DNA of 39,692 nt from a bacterium (GTDB lineage: Bacteria; Pseudomonadota; Alphaproteobacteria; Caulobacterales; Caulobacteraceae). The number at the start of each line of letters is the position of its first letter. Positions within the stretch are counted from its first letter, which is position 1. Shown one piece after another: positions 1-8,959 of this stretch. The stretch covers positions 1 through 39,692 of the forward strand of contig JAVBXP010000036.1 in the NCBI GenBank assembly GCA_030824495.1. Direction: 5' to 3'. The position numbers were made by a program, and so were the translations under genes. Below the pieces are notes generated by a model, which was given only the letters and a program-made list of their open reading frames with translations, did not search any database and was not told the origin of the DNA.

Positions 1-6
1 GGTCCC

Positions 7-29
7 CCTCCCCCGCTACGCAGGGGAGG
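7..29. repeat. CCTCCCC/GGGGAGG intergenic inverted repeat
   Basis: Seven-base perfect arms CCTCCCC (7-13) and GGGGAGG (23-29) enclose a nine-base loop just before the first gene. A similar, longer element sits at the other end of the window (39667-39690). No T-run follows on the plus strand, so it is described as an intergenic palindrome and not a confident terminator of whatever lies upstream of the window. Confidence 0.5.
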
Positions 30-93
30 AAGGTCGCCGGGTCCACGCATCTCTATTGTGGCCAATGAGGCCGCTCGGCTAATCAGAGCTGGC

Positions 94-927
94 ATGCCGC
101 TCGCGCTCATAATCTCCAGCCATGTCGCCGCCAGCCACGTGGGCGGAACGGCCCAGGCGAGCGCCCTCACCATTCTCCAGATCGACAGCATGGTCTTGCC
201 GACCGTGCTCTATGGCCGCCACCCCGGCTGGGGCGCGCCCGGCGGCGCGCGCGTAGCCCATGAGACGCTTGAGGGCATGCTGGGCGGGATCGAGGCCAAC
301 GGCCTGCTCGCCCAGATTGACCTCATCCTGACCGGTTATTTCGCTTCGCCCGAACAGGCGAGCGTCGCCGCGATGGCTATCGACAGGGCGCGCGCCGGCC
401 GGGCTGGCCCGCAGCCTTTGGTGATCGTCGACCCAACCCTCGGCGACGGGGGCAAGCTCTATGTGCCGGCCGAGGTGGCCAGGGCGGTGATCGAGGAACT
501 GGTCCCGCGCGCCGATATCCTGGCACCCAATGTCTGGGAACTGTCGTACCTGACCGGCGCCGACATCAGCACGTCGTCGGACGCCCTGGCCGCCGCCCGC
601 GGCCTGAGCAAGCCGGTGCTGGTGTCCTCGATCGATCTCGGCGAGGACATCGGGGTGATCTACGCCGACGAGATCGACGCCTGGATAGCGGCTCATCCCC
701 GCGCGCCCTCGGCGCCGAAGGGGACCGGAGATCTGCTGACCGCCCTGTTCGGCGCGGCGCTGCTCGATGGGCTCAACGGCTCTGATGCGCTTGCGCGCGC
801 GGTCGGCGGTGTGGCTGAGAGTGTCTTCGAGGCGGAAATCTCTTCCGCCGCTGAACTGCCGATCATCGGCATGGGCCAAAGACTGACGACCATCTCCCCC
901 CGCGTGCGTTTGGAGCAATTGGCATGA
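94..927 (+). CDS. pdxY: Pyridoxal kinase (PdxY/PdxK family)
   Basis: Cytosolic ribokinase-fold enzyme that phosphorylates pyridoxal (and related vitamers) with ATP in the vitamin B6 salvage pathway. The N-terminus carries the family signature ISSHVAASHVGG followed by a substrate-side segment with YGRHPGWG. The anion-hole and catalytic-base motif GTGD lies at residues 210-213 with D213 as predicted base, and the nucleotide region VDPTLGD lies upstream. Length 277 aa is normal for the family. I chose ATG 94 because the family usually begins just before the SSH motif; the frame is open back to GTG 58, but no ribosome-binding site is seen there. The stop overlaps the start of the next gene by four bases (ATGA), so the two are probably co-translated. 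Confidence 0.88.
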   Translation: MPLALIISSHVAASHVGGTAQASALTILQIDSMVLPTVLYGRHPGWGAPGGARVAHETLEGMLGGIEANGLLAQIDLILTGYFASPEQASVAAMAIDRARAGRAGPQPLVIVDPTLGDGGKLYVPAEVARAVIEELVPRADILAPNVWELSYLTGADISTSSDALAAARGLSKPVLVSSIDLGEDIGVIYADEIDAWIAAHPRAPSAPKGTGDLLTALFGAALLDGLNGSDALARAVGGVAESVFEAEISSAAELPIIGMGQRLTTISPRVRLEQLA

Positions 928-2057
928 CCACCGACATCGAGATTCATGGCTTCTGCCCCGACCGGTTCGCGGGCGTTCGCGCCGCCTTCGAAGACAACTT
1001 CGCCACGGGCCAGGAACTGGGCGCGCGGTTCGCTCTGGTGGAGGCCGGGGAACTGGTGGTCGATCTCTGGGCCGGTTTCGCCGACCGCGCCCGCACCAAG
1101 CCGTTTGATGCCAAGACCCTGACCCCGGTCTTCTCGACCACCAAAGCCATCGCCGCCCTGCTGATCGCCCGCCTGGTCGATCAGGGAAAGCTCGCCTACG
1201 ACCAACCCGTCGCCGATGTCTGGCCGGAATTCGGGGCCGCCGGCAAGGAAGCGATCACGGTCGAGCAGGTGATGAGCCATCAGGAGGGCCTGTCGGGCTT
1301 TCCCGATGAGATGGAGCCGGCGCTCTGGTTCGACTGGGACGCCATCTGCGCCAAGCTCGCGGCCATGGCCCCGCTGTGGCCGCCGGGAACCGCCAGCGGC
1401 TACCACCCGATCACCTTCGGCTACCTGGCCGGCGAGATCTTTCGCCGGGTCGATGGGCGGACCATGGGCACGGCGCTGCGCCAGGAGCTGGCGGTCCCGT
1501 TCGATCTCGATCTGTGGATCGGTCTGCCCGACGCCGAGCATGGCCGCGTCGCCGATCTGCAACGGCCGAACGGCCTGCCCAATTTCGGCGAGATCAATGC
1601 GGCGACCAAGGCCGCCTTCCTGACCCCCTGGTCCTCGCCGGCCGGGCGCGGTCAGGCCGAGTGGCGGCGGATGGAAATCCCCTCGGCCAATGGTCACGCC
1701 ACGGCGCCGGCTCTGGCGCGGCTGATCGGGGCGCTGGCCAATGACGGCTGGCTGGACGGCGGCGAAATCCTCTCTCCTTCGCTGATCGCCGAGGCCTCGC
1801 GCGAGCGCATCCGTGGCCAGGACCTCGTCTTGCCCTTCGTGATGAGCTGGGGCGCCGGCTTCATGCGCAATAGCGCGGTGAAGGTCTGGGGGCCGGGCGA
1901 GCAGACCTTCGGCCACTCCGGCTGGGGCGGTTCATGCGCGTTCGCCGATCCGCACACCAAGTTGGCCGGCGCATATGTGATGAACAAGCAGTCCACCGAC
2001 CTGATCGGCGACGCCCGCGCCAAACGACTGATCGAAGCGGCCTACGCGGGGCTCTAA
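924..2057 (+). CDS. Serine hydrolase, beta-lactamase/EstB family
   Basis: 377-aa protein with the class C beta-lactamase/penicillin-binding fold used by EstB-like esterases. The nucleophile motif S71-T-T-K74 is visible, a tyrosine motif GYHPITFGY around Y160 corresponds to the Y-x-x-T/H element typical of the esterases, and a GHSGWGG motif at H331 replaces the KTG box. No signal peptide is evident, so it is probably cytoplasmic and more likely an esterase or amide hydrolase than a drug-resistance beta-lactamase. The substrate cannot be told from sequence. It overlaps the pyridoxal kinase by four bases, and its stop overlaps the stop of the convergent rarD by four bases (2054-2057). Confidence 0.85.
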   Translation: MTTDIEIHGFCPDRFAGVRAAFEDNFATGQELGARFALVEAGELVVDLWAGFADRARTKPFDAKTLTPVFSTTKAIAALLIARLVDQGKLAYDQPVADVWPEFGAAGKEAITVEQVMSHQEGLSGFPDEMEPALWFDWDAICAKLAAMAPLWPPGTASGYHPITFGYLAGEIFRRVDGRTMGTALRQELAVPFDLDLWIGLPDAEHGRVADLQRPNGLPNFGEINAATKAAFLTPWSSPAGRGQAEWRRMEIPSANGHATAPALARLIGALANDGWLDGGEILSPSLIAEASRERIRGQDLVLPFVMSWGAGFMRNSAVKVWGPGEQTFGHSGWGGSCAFADPHTKLAGAYVMNKQSTDLIGDARAKRLIEAAYAGL

Positions 2058-2965
2058 GCCGCGACCTCCGCCGTTCGCAGCAAGCGGCTGCGGCGCCAGG
2101 CGCCGTAGGCGAAGATCGCAGCGCCGCACCAGATGAAGCCGAACGACACGCCGCGGAGCGGGGTGAAGGCCTCGCCCTGCAGCACGCCCATGACGAAGGT
2201 CATGCTGGGCGCGATGAACTGCAGGAAGCCCATGGCCGAGAATGGGATGCGGCGAGCGGCCCAGGAGAACAGCATCAGCGGGATGGCGGTCATCGGGCCG
2301 CAGGCGACCAACCAGATCGCCGAGGACAGGCTGGCGGTGAAGTGTCCGGAGCCGGTGCTCTGGAGCCAGGCGATCAGGAAGATGCCCGGTATGCCCAGGA
2401 TCAGGCACTCGATCAGCAGGCCGGTCTGGGCGTCGGCGGCGACGCGTTTGCGGATCACGCCATAGGCGCAGAAACTGATGGCGAGGGTCAGGGAAATGAC
2501 CGGTAGATGGCCGAGGGCGATCGCCTGGATGGTCACACCGACCGCGGCCAGGGCGATGGCGCCCTTGCCGATGGCGTCGAGCCGTTCGCGGAAGATCAGC
2601 GCGCCGGCGGCCATGGCCATCAGCGGGTTGATGAAGTAGCCGAGGCTTGTCTCCAGCACCCGGCCGTTGTTCACCGCCCAGATGAACACCAGCCAGTTGA
2701 CCGCGATGATCGCCGCCGACAGCGCCAGCCAGGCCATCACCCGCGGCTGGCGTAGGACCAGGAGCAGTTGCGGGGTCTGGCGCGCGAGAACCACGAACAG
2801 GAAGGCGGTCGGGACCGCCCACAACGTGCGGTGGGCCAGGATCTCCCAGGCGCCGATGCCCATCCGGCCCATGATCTGGAAGGCCAGCGGCACGATGCCC
2901 CAGATCAAGTAGCAGAGCATGCCCGCGCCCAGGGCGGCGTTGTTGGCGGACGGATCTTTGGCCAA
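2054..2965 (-). CDS. rarD: RarD-type EamA family transporter
   Basis: Inner-membrane permease of the drug/metabolite transporter superfamily, about 303 aa with roughly ten hydrophobic segments in two EamA repeats. The start MLCYLIWGIVPL, the following EILAHRTLWAVP, and the end GVSFGFIWCGAAIFA are characteristic of RarD (named for chloramphenicol sensitivity; the transported substrate is not established). The frame is open to a GTG at 2983. I prefer TTG 2965 because GGAGGA at 2972-2977 (minus sense) sits six bases before it; the six extra residues would not change the call. It converges on the serine hydrolase with overlapping stops. Confidence 0.85.
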   Translation of the reverse strand: MAKDPSANNAALGAGMLCYLIWGIVPLAFQIMGRMGIGAWEILAHRTLWAVPTAFLFVVLARQTPQLLLVLRQPRVMAWLALSAAIIAVNWLVFIWAVNNGRVLETSLGYFINPLMAMAAGALIFRERLDAIGKGAIALAAVGVTIQAIALGHLPVISLTLAISFCAYGVIRKRVAADAQTGLLIECLILGIPGIFLIAWLQSTGSGHFTASLSSAIWLVACGPMTAIPLMLFSWAARRIPFSAMGFLQFIAPSMTFVMGVLQGEAFTPLRGVSFGFIWCGAAIFAYGAWRRSRLLRTAEVAA

Positions 2966-3089
2966 GGCGGATCCTCCGGGCACGAGCGTGGACGTCCCTA
3001 ACTATGGCCCTGCGAGAAACCCGCAAGGCCTAGTCGGCGGCGCCCTGGCGGTAATCGGACGAGGAATTCTCACCCGACCGCCCGTTTGA

Positions 3090-4124
3090 TCACCCGGCGA
3101 TGGCCTTGGTCTTCAGCAGGCCGCGCTCGTGCAGCAGTTCGGCGATCTGCACCGCGTTCAGCGCCGCTCCCTTACGCAGGTTGTCGGCCACGACCCACAT
3201 GTTCAGGCCGTTCTCGACGGTCGGGTCCTTGCGGATGCGGCTGACGAAGACCGGGAACTCGCCCTGGGCTTCCTTGGGGGTCATGTAGCCCTTGTCGTTG
3301 CGCTGATCGATGACCAGCAGGCCGGGGCTCTCGCGCAGCAGGTCGCGGGCCTCGTCCTCGTCGATCGGGTCGTGGAACTCGACGTTCACCGCCTCGGAGT
3401 GGCCGACCATGACCGGCACCCGCACGCAGGTGACGGTGAGCGCGATGGCCGGGTCGATCATCTTGTGGACTTCGTTCCACATCTTGGCTTCTTCATCGGT
3501 GTAGCCGTCGTCGCCAAAGGCGCCGATGAAAGGGATGACGTTGAAGGCGATCTGCTTGGGGAATTTCTTGGGCTCAGGCGCGCCCAGGACGAAGACGCCC
3601 TTGGTCTGGTCCCAAAGCTCGTCCATGCCTTCCTTGCCCGCGCCGGAAACCGACTGGTAGGTCGAGACGACGACCCGCTTGATGCGCGCGCGGTCGTGCA
3701 GCGGCTTCAGCGCCACGACCAATTGGGCGGTGGAGCAGTTCGGATTGGCGATGATGTTCTTCTTGCCGGCATAGGCCACGTCGTCCGGGTTCACTTCCGG
3801 CACGATCAGCGGCACGTCGGGGTCCATCCGCCAGGCCGACGAGTTGTCGATGACGATGGGGCCCGCCGCGCCGATCTTCTCGGCCCAGGTCTTCGAGAAC
3901 GAGCCGGACACGCTCATCAGCACGACGTCGACAGTGGAGAAGTCGAATTGCTCGACGTCCTCGCACTTGATGATCTTCTCACCGAAGGACACCTCGACGC
4001 CGATGGATTTGCGGCTGGCGATGGCGTGCATCTTGTCCACGGGGAATTTCACTTCCTCGAGGATGTTCAGCATTTCGCGGCCCACATTACCCGTGGCGCC
4101 GACCACGGCCACACGATAGCCCAT
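3090..4124 (-). CDS. asd: Aspartate-semialdehyde dehydrogenase
   Basis: Catalyses NADPH-dependent reduction of aspartyl-4-phosphate to aspartate semialdehyde, the branch-point precursor for lysine/diaminopimelate, threonine and methionine. The N-terminus has the dinucleotide-binding GATGNVG (residues 9-15), the catalytic cysteine lies in NPNCSTAQL (C130), and VIDNSSAWRMDPDVPLIVPEVNP is the expected upstream block. The distal conserved RVPVMVGHSEAVN segment is intact. 344 aa is full length. Minus-sense AGAAGGAGA just before the ATG is a strong ribosome-binding site. It appears monocistronic, diverging from the hotdog thioesterase gene. Confidence 0.96.
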   Translation of the reverse strand: MGYRVAVVGATGNVGREMLNILEEVKFPVDKMHAIASRKSIGVEVSFGEKIIKCEDVEQFDFSTVDVVLMSVSGSFSKTWAEKIGAAGPIVIDNSSAWRMDPDVPLIVPEVNPDDVAYAGKKNIIANPNCSTAQLVVALKPLHDRARIKRVVVSTYQSVSGAGKEGMDELWDQTKGVFVLGAPEPKKFPKQIAFNVIPFIGAFGDDGYTDEEAKMWNEVHKMIDPAIALTVTCVRVPVMVGHSEAVNVEFHDPIDEDEARDLLRESPGLLVIDQRNDKGYMTPKEAQGEFPVFVSRIRKDPTVENGLNMWVVADNLRKGAALNAVQIAELLHERGLLKTKAIAG

Positions 4125-4281
4125 GGCGGTCTCCTTCTAAGTCTTCAAGCGGTGCGTTCCCTTACGCCGCCTAGGTCACGGGCGCAACGAGCGCCGATCT
4201 TTCAGACGCCTTGGCCGCCAAGGCTCTTGACGCGTGAGGTCATGGACTCCCGCCGGGCGCGGCGGCTGAATGGGCGCCAAC

Positions 4282-4289
4282 AGGAGGAG
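4282..4289 (+). promoter_or_regulatory. Ribosome-binding site deciding the thioesterase start
   Basis: AGGAGGAG at 4282-4289 lies six bases before ATG 4296. The reading frame is open far upstream, antisense to asd, but this site fixes the true start. Confidence 0.8.
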
Positions 4290-4295
4290 ACATCT

Positions 4296-4682
4296 ATGGC
4301 CAACGAAACCGGCATGCCTTTCGCCAACCTGATGGGGGTGGAGATCGTCGAGCGCAGCAAGGTCCGGGTGAGCGGGCGGCTGGTGGTGCGTGAAGATCTC
4401 TGCACCGCCGGCGGCATCCTGCACGGCGGGGCGTTCATGGCCTTCGCCGACGCGCTGGGGGCGGTGGGCGGTTTCCTCAACTTGCCGGTCGGAGCTCGGA
4501 CCACGACCCTGGAGTCCAAGACCAACTTTCTCGGCTCGGCGAAGGTCGGCACGACCGTCGAGGGCGAGGCCATTCCCCTGCACATCGGCCGTCGCTCCAG
4601 CGTCTGGCAGACCCGCATCACCAACGCCGACGGCAAGCTGCTGGCCCTGGTGCTGCAGACCCAGATGACCGTCGAACCGTAA
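4296..4682 (+). CDS. PaaI-type hotdog-fold thioesterase
   Basis: 128-aa single hotdog domain protein predicted to hydrolyse acyl-CoA or aryl-CoA thioesters in the cytoplasm. The central motif GGILHGGAFMAFADALGAVG contains the HGG(A/S) signature of the PaaI/YdiI subfamily, followed by TTTLESKTNFL and the strand-forming C-terminus ending TQMTVEP. Length and architecture are typical. The open frame extends upstream antisense to asd, but the strong ribosome-binding site and family alignment support ATG 4296. The actual acyl-CoA substrate is unknown; neighbours give no pathway clue. Confidence 0.88.
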   Translation: MANETGMPFANLMGVEIVERSKVRVSGRLVVREDLCTAGGILHGGAFMAFADALGAVGGFLNLPVGARTTTLESKTNFLGSAKVGTTVEGEAIPLHIGRRSSVWQTRITNADGKLLALVLQTQMTVEP

Positions 4683-4745
4683 TCTGTTCACTTTTCATTC
4701 TTCCCGTCGTTCTATAGCCTAGGGTTGAGCGGTCGGGGGGATTGC

Positions 4746-7565
4746 GTGCATTCGTTTAGAGCGGCGATGGTCGCCAGCCTGTGGCTGGCGTTCGGCGGAA
4801 GCGGAGCTGCGCTCGCCGAGACGGCGCCGAAGGCGCCGCTCATCGCTGACCCCGCCATTCGCTACGGCGTGCTCCCGAACGGGCTGCGCTATGGGCTGAT
4901 GTCCAACGCCACGCCGGCCGGCGGCCTGTCCTTGAGACTGGCGTTCGATGTCGGCAGCTTGGACGAGGCGGAGAGCGAGCGCGGCGCGGCCCATTTCGTC
5001 GAGCACTTGGCGTTTCGCTCGACGCGCCACTTTCCTGAGGGGCAGCTCGATCCGGCCTTCGCCCCGCTGGGCGTCGGCTTCGGACGTGACCAGAACGCCT
5101 TCACCAGCCACCGTGCGACCGTCTACCGGTTGGACCTGCCGGCCGCCGAGGGCGCCCAGCAGGCGACCGCCTTGAAGTGGCTGCGCGACGTGGCCGACGG
5201 CGTGCGCTTCGAGGCCCAAGCGGTGGATCGCGAGCGCGGCGTGGTGCTGGCTGAACGCGACGTCCGCAATGAGCCGGCCGCGGCGGTGACACGGGCCATC
5301 GAGGTTTTCACCGGACCGGATTTGCGCACCACCCAGCGTCCGCCGATCGGCGACCTCCAGGTCCTGCGGACCATTTCTCCGGCCGCGCTCCAGGCCTTCT
5401 ATGGGCGCTGGTATCGCCCTGAGCACGCGGTGCTGGTGGTGGTGGGAGACATGCCCCCGGGCGGATTGGAGGCCCTGGAGATCGAGATCGCCCAGGTCTT
5501 CGGCGACTGGCGAGGGCAGGGGCCACGCCCCGAACGCGCCGCCCTGCCCGGTCCAGACCTCAAGAGGGGCCTCGCGGCCTTGACCTTGTCCGAGCCCCAG
5601 GTCGCGGGCGGACTTTCGATTTGCCGGCAAACGGTGGCGGAGCCTTCGGACCAACAGGACACCGCAAGCCTGCGCCGCCGAACGCTACGGCTGGTTTGGG
5701 CGCAGAGCCTGACGACCCGGCTGTCGGGATTGGCCTTGCGCGACCCTTCGATCATCGAGGCCGCGCCTTCCGTCAATATCGATCAGCGGGAGGCCGCCGA
5801 TGCTTGCGTGAACGTCCTCGTGACCCGCGACGGGTGGCGGCCCGCCTTGAAGGCCGCGCAGTTGGAGATCGCGCGATTTGCCGCCTATGGCCCGGACGAG
5901 GCCGAGATCGAGGACGCGGTGAGCGAGCTTCGAGCCGGCGCCCTGGGGGCGATCGTTCAAGCCGACACCCGGGATTCGGCGACCCTGGCCTCCTCGCTGG
6001 CCGAGAATATCTTGCTGGACCATGCGACGATGTCGCCTCGACAGACGATGCGGGCGTTCAACCGGGCGGTCGAAGACCTGACGCCGGCCGAGGTGCTGGC
6101 GGCATGGCGCAAGGACTGGTCCGGCGCAGGGCCGTTCATTTCGGTGGTCGCCGGCCAGGCGCCGTCGCGCGAGGCGGTGCTGACGGCCTGGGCTGAAACC
6201 GCCAACGTGGTTCCCACTCCCTACGTCAAGCCGCCGGTTCCGACCTGGGCCTATGGCCCGGCGGGGGCGCAGGGCAAGGTGATCGCGCGACAGGTGCTGA
6301 CAGATCCTGACTTCGTGCGCCTGCGCTTCGCCAACGGGACGGTGCTCAATTTCAAGCAAACGGCCTTCGCCAAGGGCGGGGTCGAGCTGCGCGTCGATTT
6401 CGGCGACGGTCGGGAGGGGCTGGGCGGCCGGTCCCTGTACGAGAGCTATTTAGCCACCGACTCCTTCATTCGGGGCGGGCTGGGCCGGCACTCCTACGCA
6501 GAGCTCAAGACCTTGATGGCCGACGGGCCTCTGGAAAATCTCGCTCTCAACGTCAACGATCGGTCCTTCACGCTGGAATCGAGTTCGTTTCCCGATTGGG
6601 TCCCCATCCAGCTCGAGTTGATCGCCGCCTATCTGACCGATCCCGGTTTCCGGGACGAGCTGGACGTCAAGCTGCCGAGCGTGGTCGCCAACGCCTACAG
6701 CGACCTGGAGGCGTCGCCGGTCGCTGCGATTTCCCAAGGGATGCGGAAGGCCGTCGCGCCAGGCGGCGTCCGCAGCATGCCGCCGCGTGAACAGATGGGC
6801 GCGCTGAGGTCTCGTGACTTCGAGGCCCTGCTGAAGCCGGTTGTGACTGCTGCGGCCTTGGAGCTCACGCTGGTCGGCGACCTTGATGAGAAGACTGCGA
6901 TCGAGGCGGTGGGCAAGACCCTCGGCGCATTGCCGGCCCGACCCGCAGGACCGGCTCGGCCGCCATATCTGGGCTACGAAATCTATCCGCGGGGCCTGAG
7001 GGATCCGGTCCGCGTCACCCATTCGGGGGCGACTGACCAAGCCGCGGTGGCATTGATGTGGCCGCTTTTCGTGGCCGGGCCGGAGCGGCGACGTGAAGAG
7101 TACGCGCTCGATCTGCTCAGCGCCGTGCTGGATGATGAATTGCGCCATGCTGTGCGCGAACGTCTGGGCAAGGCCTATTCGCCGAGGGCTGCTTTGCGCG
7201 CGCCCGACCGCGGTGATGAAGCCTATGTCACCGCCTGGGTCGAGGCGACCGAGGCGGACCTGCCGTTGGTCGAGGCCGAGATGCGAGCGGTGGCCGCGCG
7301 CCTCGCAGCCGGTGAGATCACCCCGCAGATGCTGGAGGCGGCCCGCAAGCCGCTGCTTGCGCGGGTCGCCGCCGACCTGGCGGACAATGCGGCCTGGGCG
7401 TCACAGCTGCAGAACTCGTATCGGGATCCAGCCGCCTCACGGGTCCTCGTGGAGGCGCCCGCCATGCTCGCCGCGCTTAACCTGGATGAGGTGAAACACG
7501 CCGCCGCGACCTGGCTTGGTCCATCTCCTCTCGTCATCGTCGCAACCCCGGAGATCCGGAAATGA
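4746..7565 (+). CDS. Secreted M16 (insulinase/pitrilysin) family zinc peptidase
   Basis: About 939 aa with a predicted Sec signal peptide (hydrophobic AAMVASLWLAFGGSGAALA). The inverted zinc motif H83-F-V-E-H87 sits in the first M16 domain, and the probable third ligand is E170 in GVVLAERD. The C-terminal half repeats the fold without the motif, including the substrate-clamp-like RERLGKAYSPRAAL segment, as in periplasmic two-half M16 enzymes. GTG 4746 is preferred: a G-rich ribosome-binding stretch at 4734-4741 precedes it and it leaves a clean signal peptide. TTG 4725 and ATG 4767 are alternatives. The stop overlaps the TPR gene by four bases, which suggests coupled synthesis of two envelope proteins. 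The substrate is unknown. Confidence 0.88.
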   Translation: MHSFRAAMVASLWLAFGGSGAALAETAPKAPLIADPAIRYGVLPNGLRYGLMSNATPAGGLSLRLAFDVGSLDEAESERGAAHFVEHLAFRSTRHFPEGQLDPAFAPLGVGFGRDQNAFTSHRATVYRLDLPAAEGAQQATALKWLRDVADGVRFEAQAVDRERGVVLAERDVRNEPAAAVTRAIEVFTGPDLRTTQRPPIGDLQVLRTISPAALQAFYGRWYRPEHAVLVVVGDMPPGGLEALEIEIAQVFGDWRGQGPRPERAALPGPDLKRGLAALTLSEPQVAGGLSICRQTVAEPSDQQDTASLRRRTLRLVWAQSLTTRLSGLALRDPSIIEAAPSVNIDQREAADACVNVLVTRDGWRPALKAAQLEIARFAAYGPDEAEIEDAVSELRAGALGAIVQADTRDSATLASSLAENILLDHATMSPRQTMRAFNRAVEDLTPAEVLAAWRKDWSGAGPFISVVAGQAPSREAVLTAWAETANVVPTPYVKPPVPTWAYGPAGAQGKVIARQVLTDPDFVRLRFANGTVLNFKQTAFAKGGVELRVDFGDGREGLGGRSLYESYLATDSFIRGGLGRHSYAELKTLMADGPLENLALNVNDRSFTLESSSFPDWVPIQLELIAAYLTDPGFRDELDVKLPSVVANAYSDLEASPVAAISQGMRKAVAPGGVRSMPPREQMGALRSRDFEALLKPVVTAAALELTLVGDLDEKTAIEAVGKTLGALPARPAGPARPPYLGYEIYPRGLRDPVRVTHSGATDQAAVALMWPLFVAGPERRREEYALDLLSAVLDDELRHAVRERLGKAYSPRAALRAPDRGDEAYVTAWVEATEADLPLVEAEMRAVAARLAAGEITPQMLEAARKPLLARVAADLADNAAWASQLQNSYRDPAASRVLVEAPAMLAALNLDEVKHAAATWLGPSPLVIVATPEIRK

Positions 7566-8959
7566 AGTCGCTGAAGTTCGCCGTCCTGGCCCTGGTGATC
7601 GCAGCCGCGTCGCCGGCCGTCGCTGCACCTGAACCCGACCTTGCGCGGGCGCAGGCGCTGTTGGCGGCGGGGAAGTATGTTCCTGCCGCCGAGATCTACG
7701 AGGCCGCCCTGGCCCGCGATCCGACCAATCTCGCGGCCCTGCTCGGCGGCGCGCAGTTGAACCTGGAGCTTGAGAGCTTCGATGAGGCCTTGCTCTACGC
7801 TGAGGCGGCTGTCCGGATTTCTCCGCAGAGCGCCGACGCCCTGGTCGCCCGCGGCTTGGCTTTCGCCGGTCTTCAACAGAACGACAAGGCGCGGGCCGAT
7901 TTCGACAAGGTTCTGGCCCAAGGGCCGCACGCCAAAGCGCTGGAGGGCCGCGCCTGGCTTTGGGCGGACGCCGGCGACCACGAACGCGCGCTCGCGGACT
8001 TCCGCGCCGCTTATCGTGCCGATCCCACACGGCTCGACGCATTGGTTGGCGCCGGCTATCAGCTTCTCGACTTGGGCCGGGACGATGAGGCTATGGCCGT
8101 GGTCGACGAAGCGCTGAAGGCGGCGCCGGATGACTACGCCGCCCTGGTGACCAAGGCTGCGCTTCTTACCCGTAAGGGTGAGTTCGCCGCGGCGGCGACA
8201 ATCTATCAGGACGCAGCGCGGCGCTATCCCACTATCGCGGACCTACAGGTCTGGCTGGGCCGGGTGCTGAACGCCGACGGGAAGACGGACAAGGCCCTGG
8301 CCGCTTTCCAAAAGGCCGTGCGGCTGGACCCGAAGTCGCGCGATGGCTGGTGGTCGCTGGCTGACCTTCTAAGCGAACAGGGCGCATCCAAGCGATCGCT
8401 CGACGCCTATGATCGCGCCGTGCAGGTCGATCCGGTCAATGCCGAACTGCTGACCGATCGCGGCATGATGCGGAGCTATGCCGGTGATAGCGTCGGCGCG
8501 CGCGCCGATCTTGACGCCGCCGTCAGGGCGGACCCAAAATCGGCCTATGCGCTGACCGGCCGCGGCCGTCTCGAGCTCGACGCGGAGCGGTACGAGGCGG
8601 CGATCAAGGACCTCGACGCCGCAGTCAGGGCCGACCCGAACTATGCACCCGCCTTCGCCAACCGATCGATCGCCTATCGGGAGCTCGGCCGGTATGACCG
8701 GGCGCTGAAGGACATCAACCAAGCCAGCGCCCTGCTTCCCGACAGGGCGCTTTATCTGGCGGTCAAGGGCGAGATCTATCGACGGATGTCCGACCATCTG
8801 CAGGCCGTCGAGGCTTTCGACGCGTCCCTGAAGGGCGATCCGGGCGACGCGTCGGTCTGGTGGGCCCGGGGCCTGTCCAAGGCTGAGCTTGGCGACCTCA
8901 AGGGCGCTGAGACCGACAAGGCCCAGGCCCTAAAGCTGGACCCGAAGGTTTCTGGTTAG
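7562..8959 (+). CDS. Secreted tetratricopeptide-repeat protein
   Basis: 465 aa with a Sec signal peptide (MKSLKFAVLALVIAAASPAVAA) followed by a near-continuous array of about eleven or twelve TPR units. Consensus elements such as A-L-x-x-x-P and Y-x-x-A recur about every 34 residues to the end (for example RYEAAIKDLDAAVRADPNYAPAF). TPR arrays are protein-binding scaffolds; no enzymatic domain is present. It starts inside the stop of the M16 protease gene (ATGA), so a periplasmic partner or adaptor role for that protease is a reasonable inference but not proven. The stop overlaps the stop of the convergent dehydrogenase by four bases. Confidence 0.87.
   Translation: MKSLKFAVLALVIAAASPAVAAPEPDLARAQALLAAGKYVPAAEIYEAALARDPTNLAALLGGAQLNLELESFDEALLYAEAAVRISPQSADALVARGLAFAGLQQNDKARADFDKVLAQGPHAKALEGRAWLWADAGDHERALADFRAAYRADPTRLDALVGAGYQLLDLGRDDEAMAVVDEALKAAPDDYAALVTKAALLTRKGEFAAAATIYQDAARRYPTIADLQVWLGRVLNADGKTDKALAAFQKAVRLDPKSRDGWWSLADLLSEQGASKRSLDAYDRAVQVDPVNAELLTDRGMMRSYAGDSVGARADLDAAVRADPKSAYALTGRGRLELDAERYEAAIKDLDAAVRADPNYAPAFANRSIAYRELGRYDRALKDINQASALLPDRALYLAVKGEIYRRMSDHLQAVEAFDASLKGDPGDASVWWARGLSKAELGDLKGAETDKAQALKLDPKVSG

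Noticed and set aside
924..2057. Antibiotic-resistance beta-lactamase
   Set aside because: It has SxxK but an HSG-type box, no signal peptide and an esterase-like tyrosine motif, so it fits EstB-like hydrolases better than a periplasmic AmpC.
3129..4295. N-terminal extension of the hotdog thioesterase across asd
   Set aside because: The upstream part is antisense to asd, lacks thioesterase homology, and a strong ribosome-binding site marks ATG 4296.
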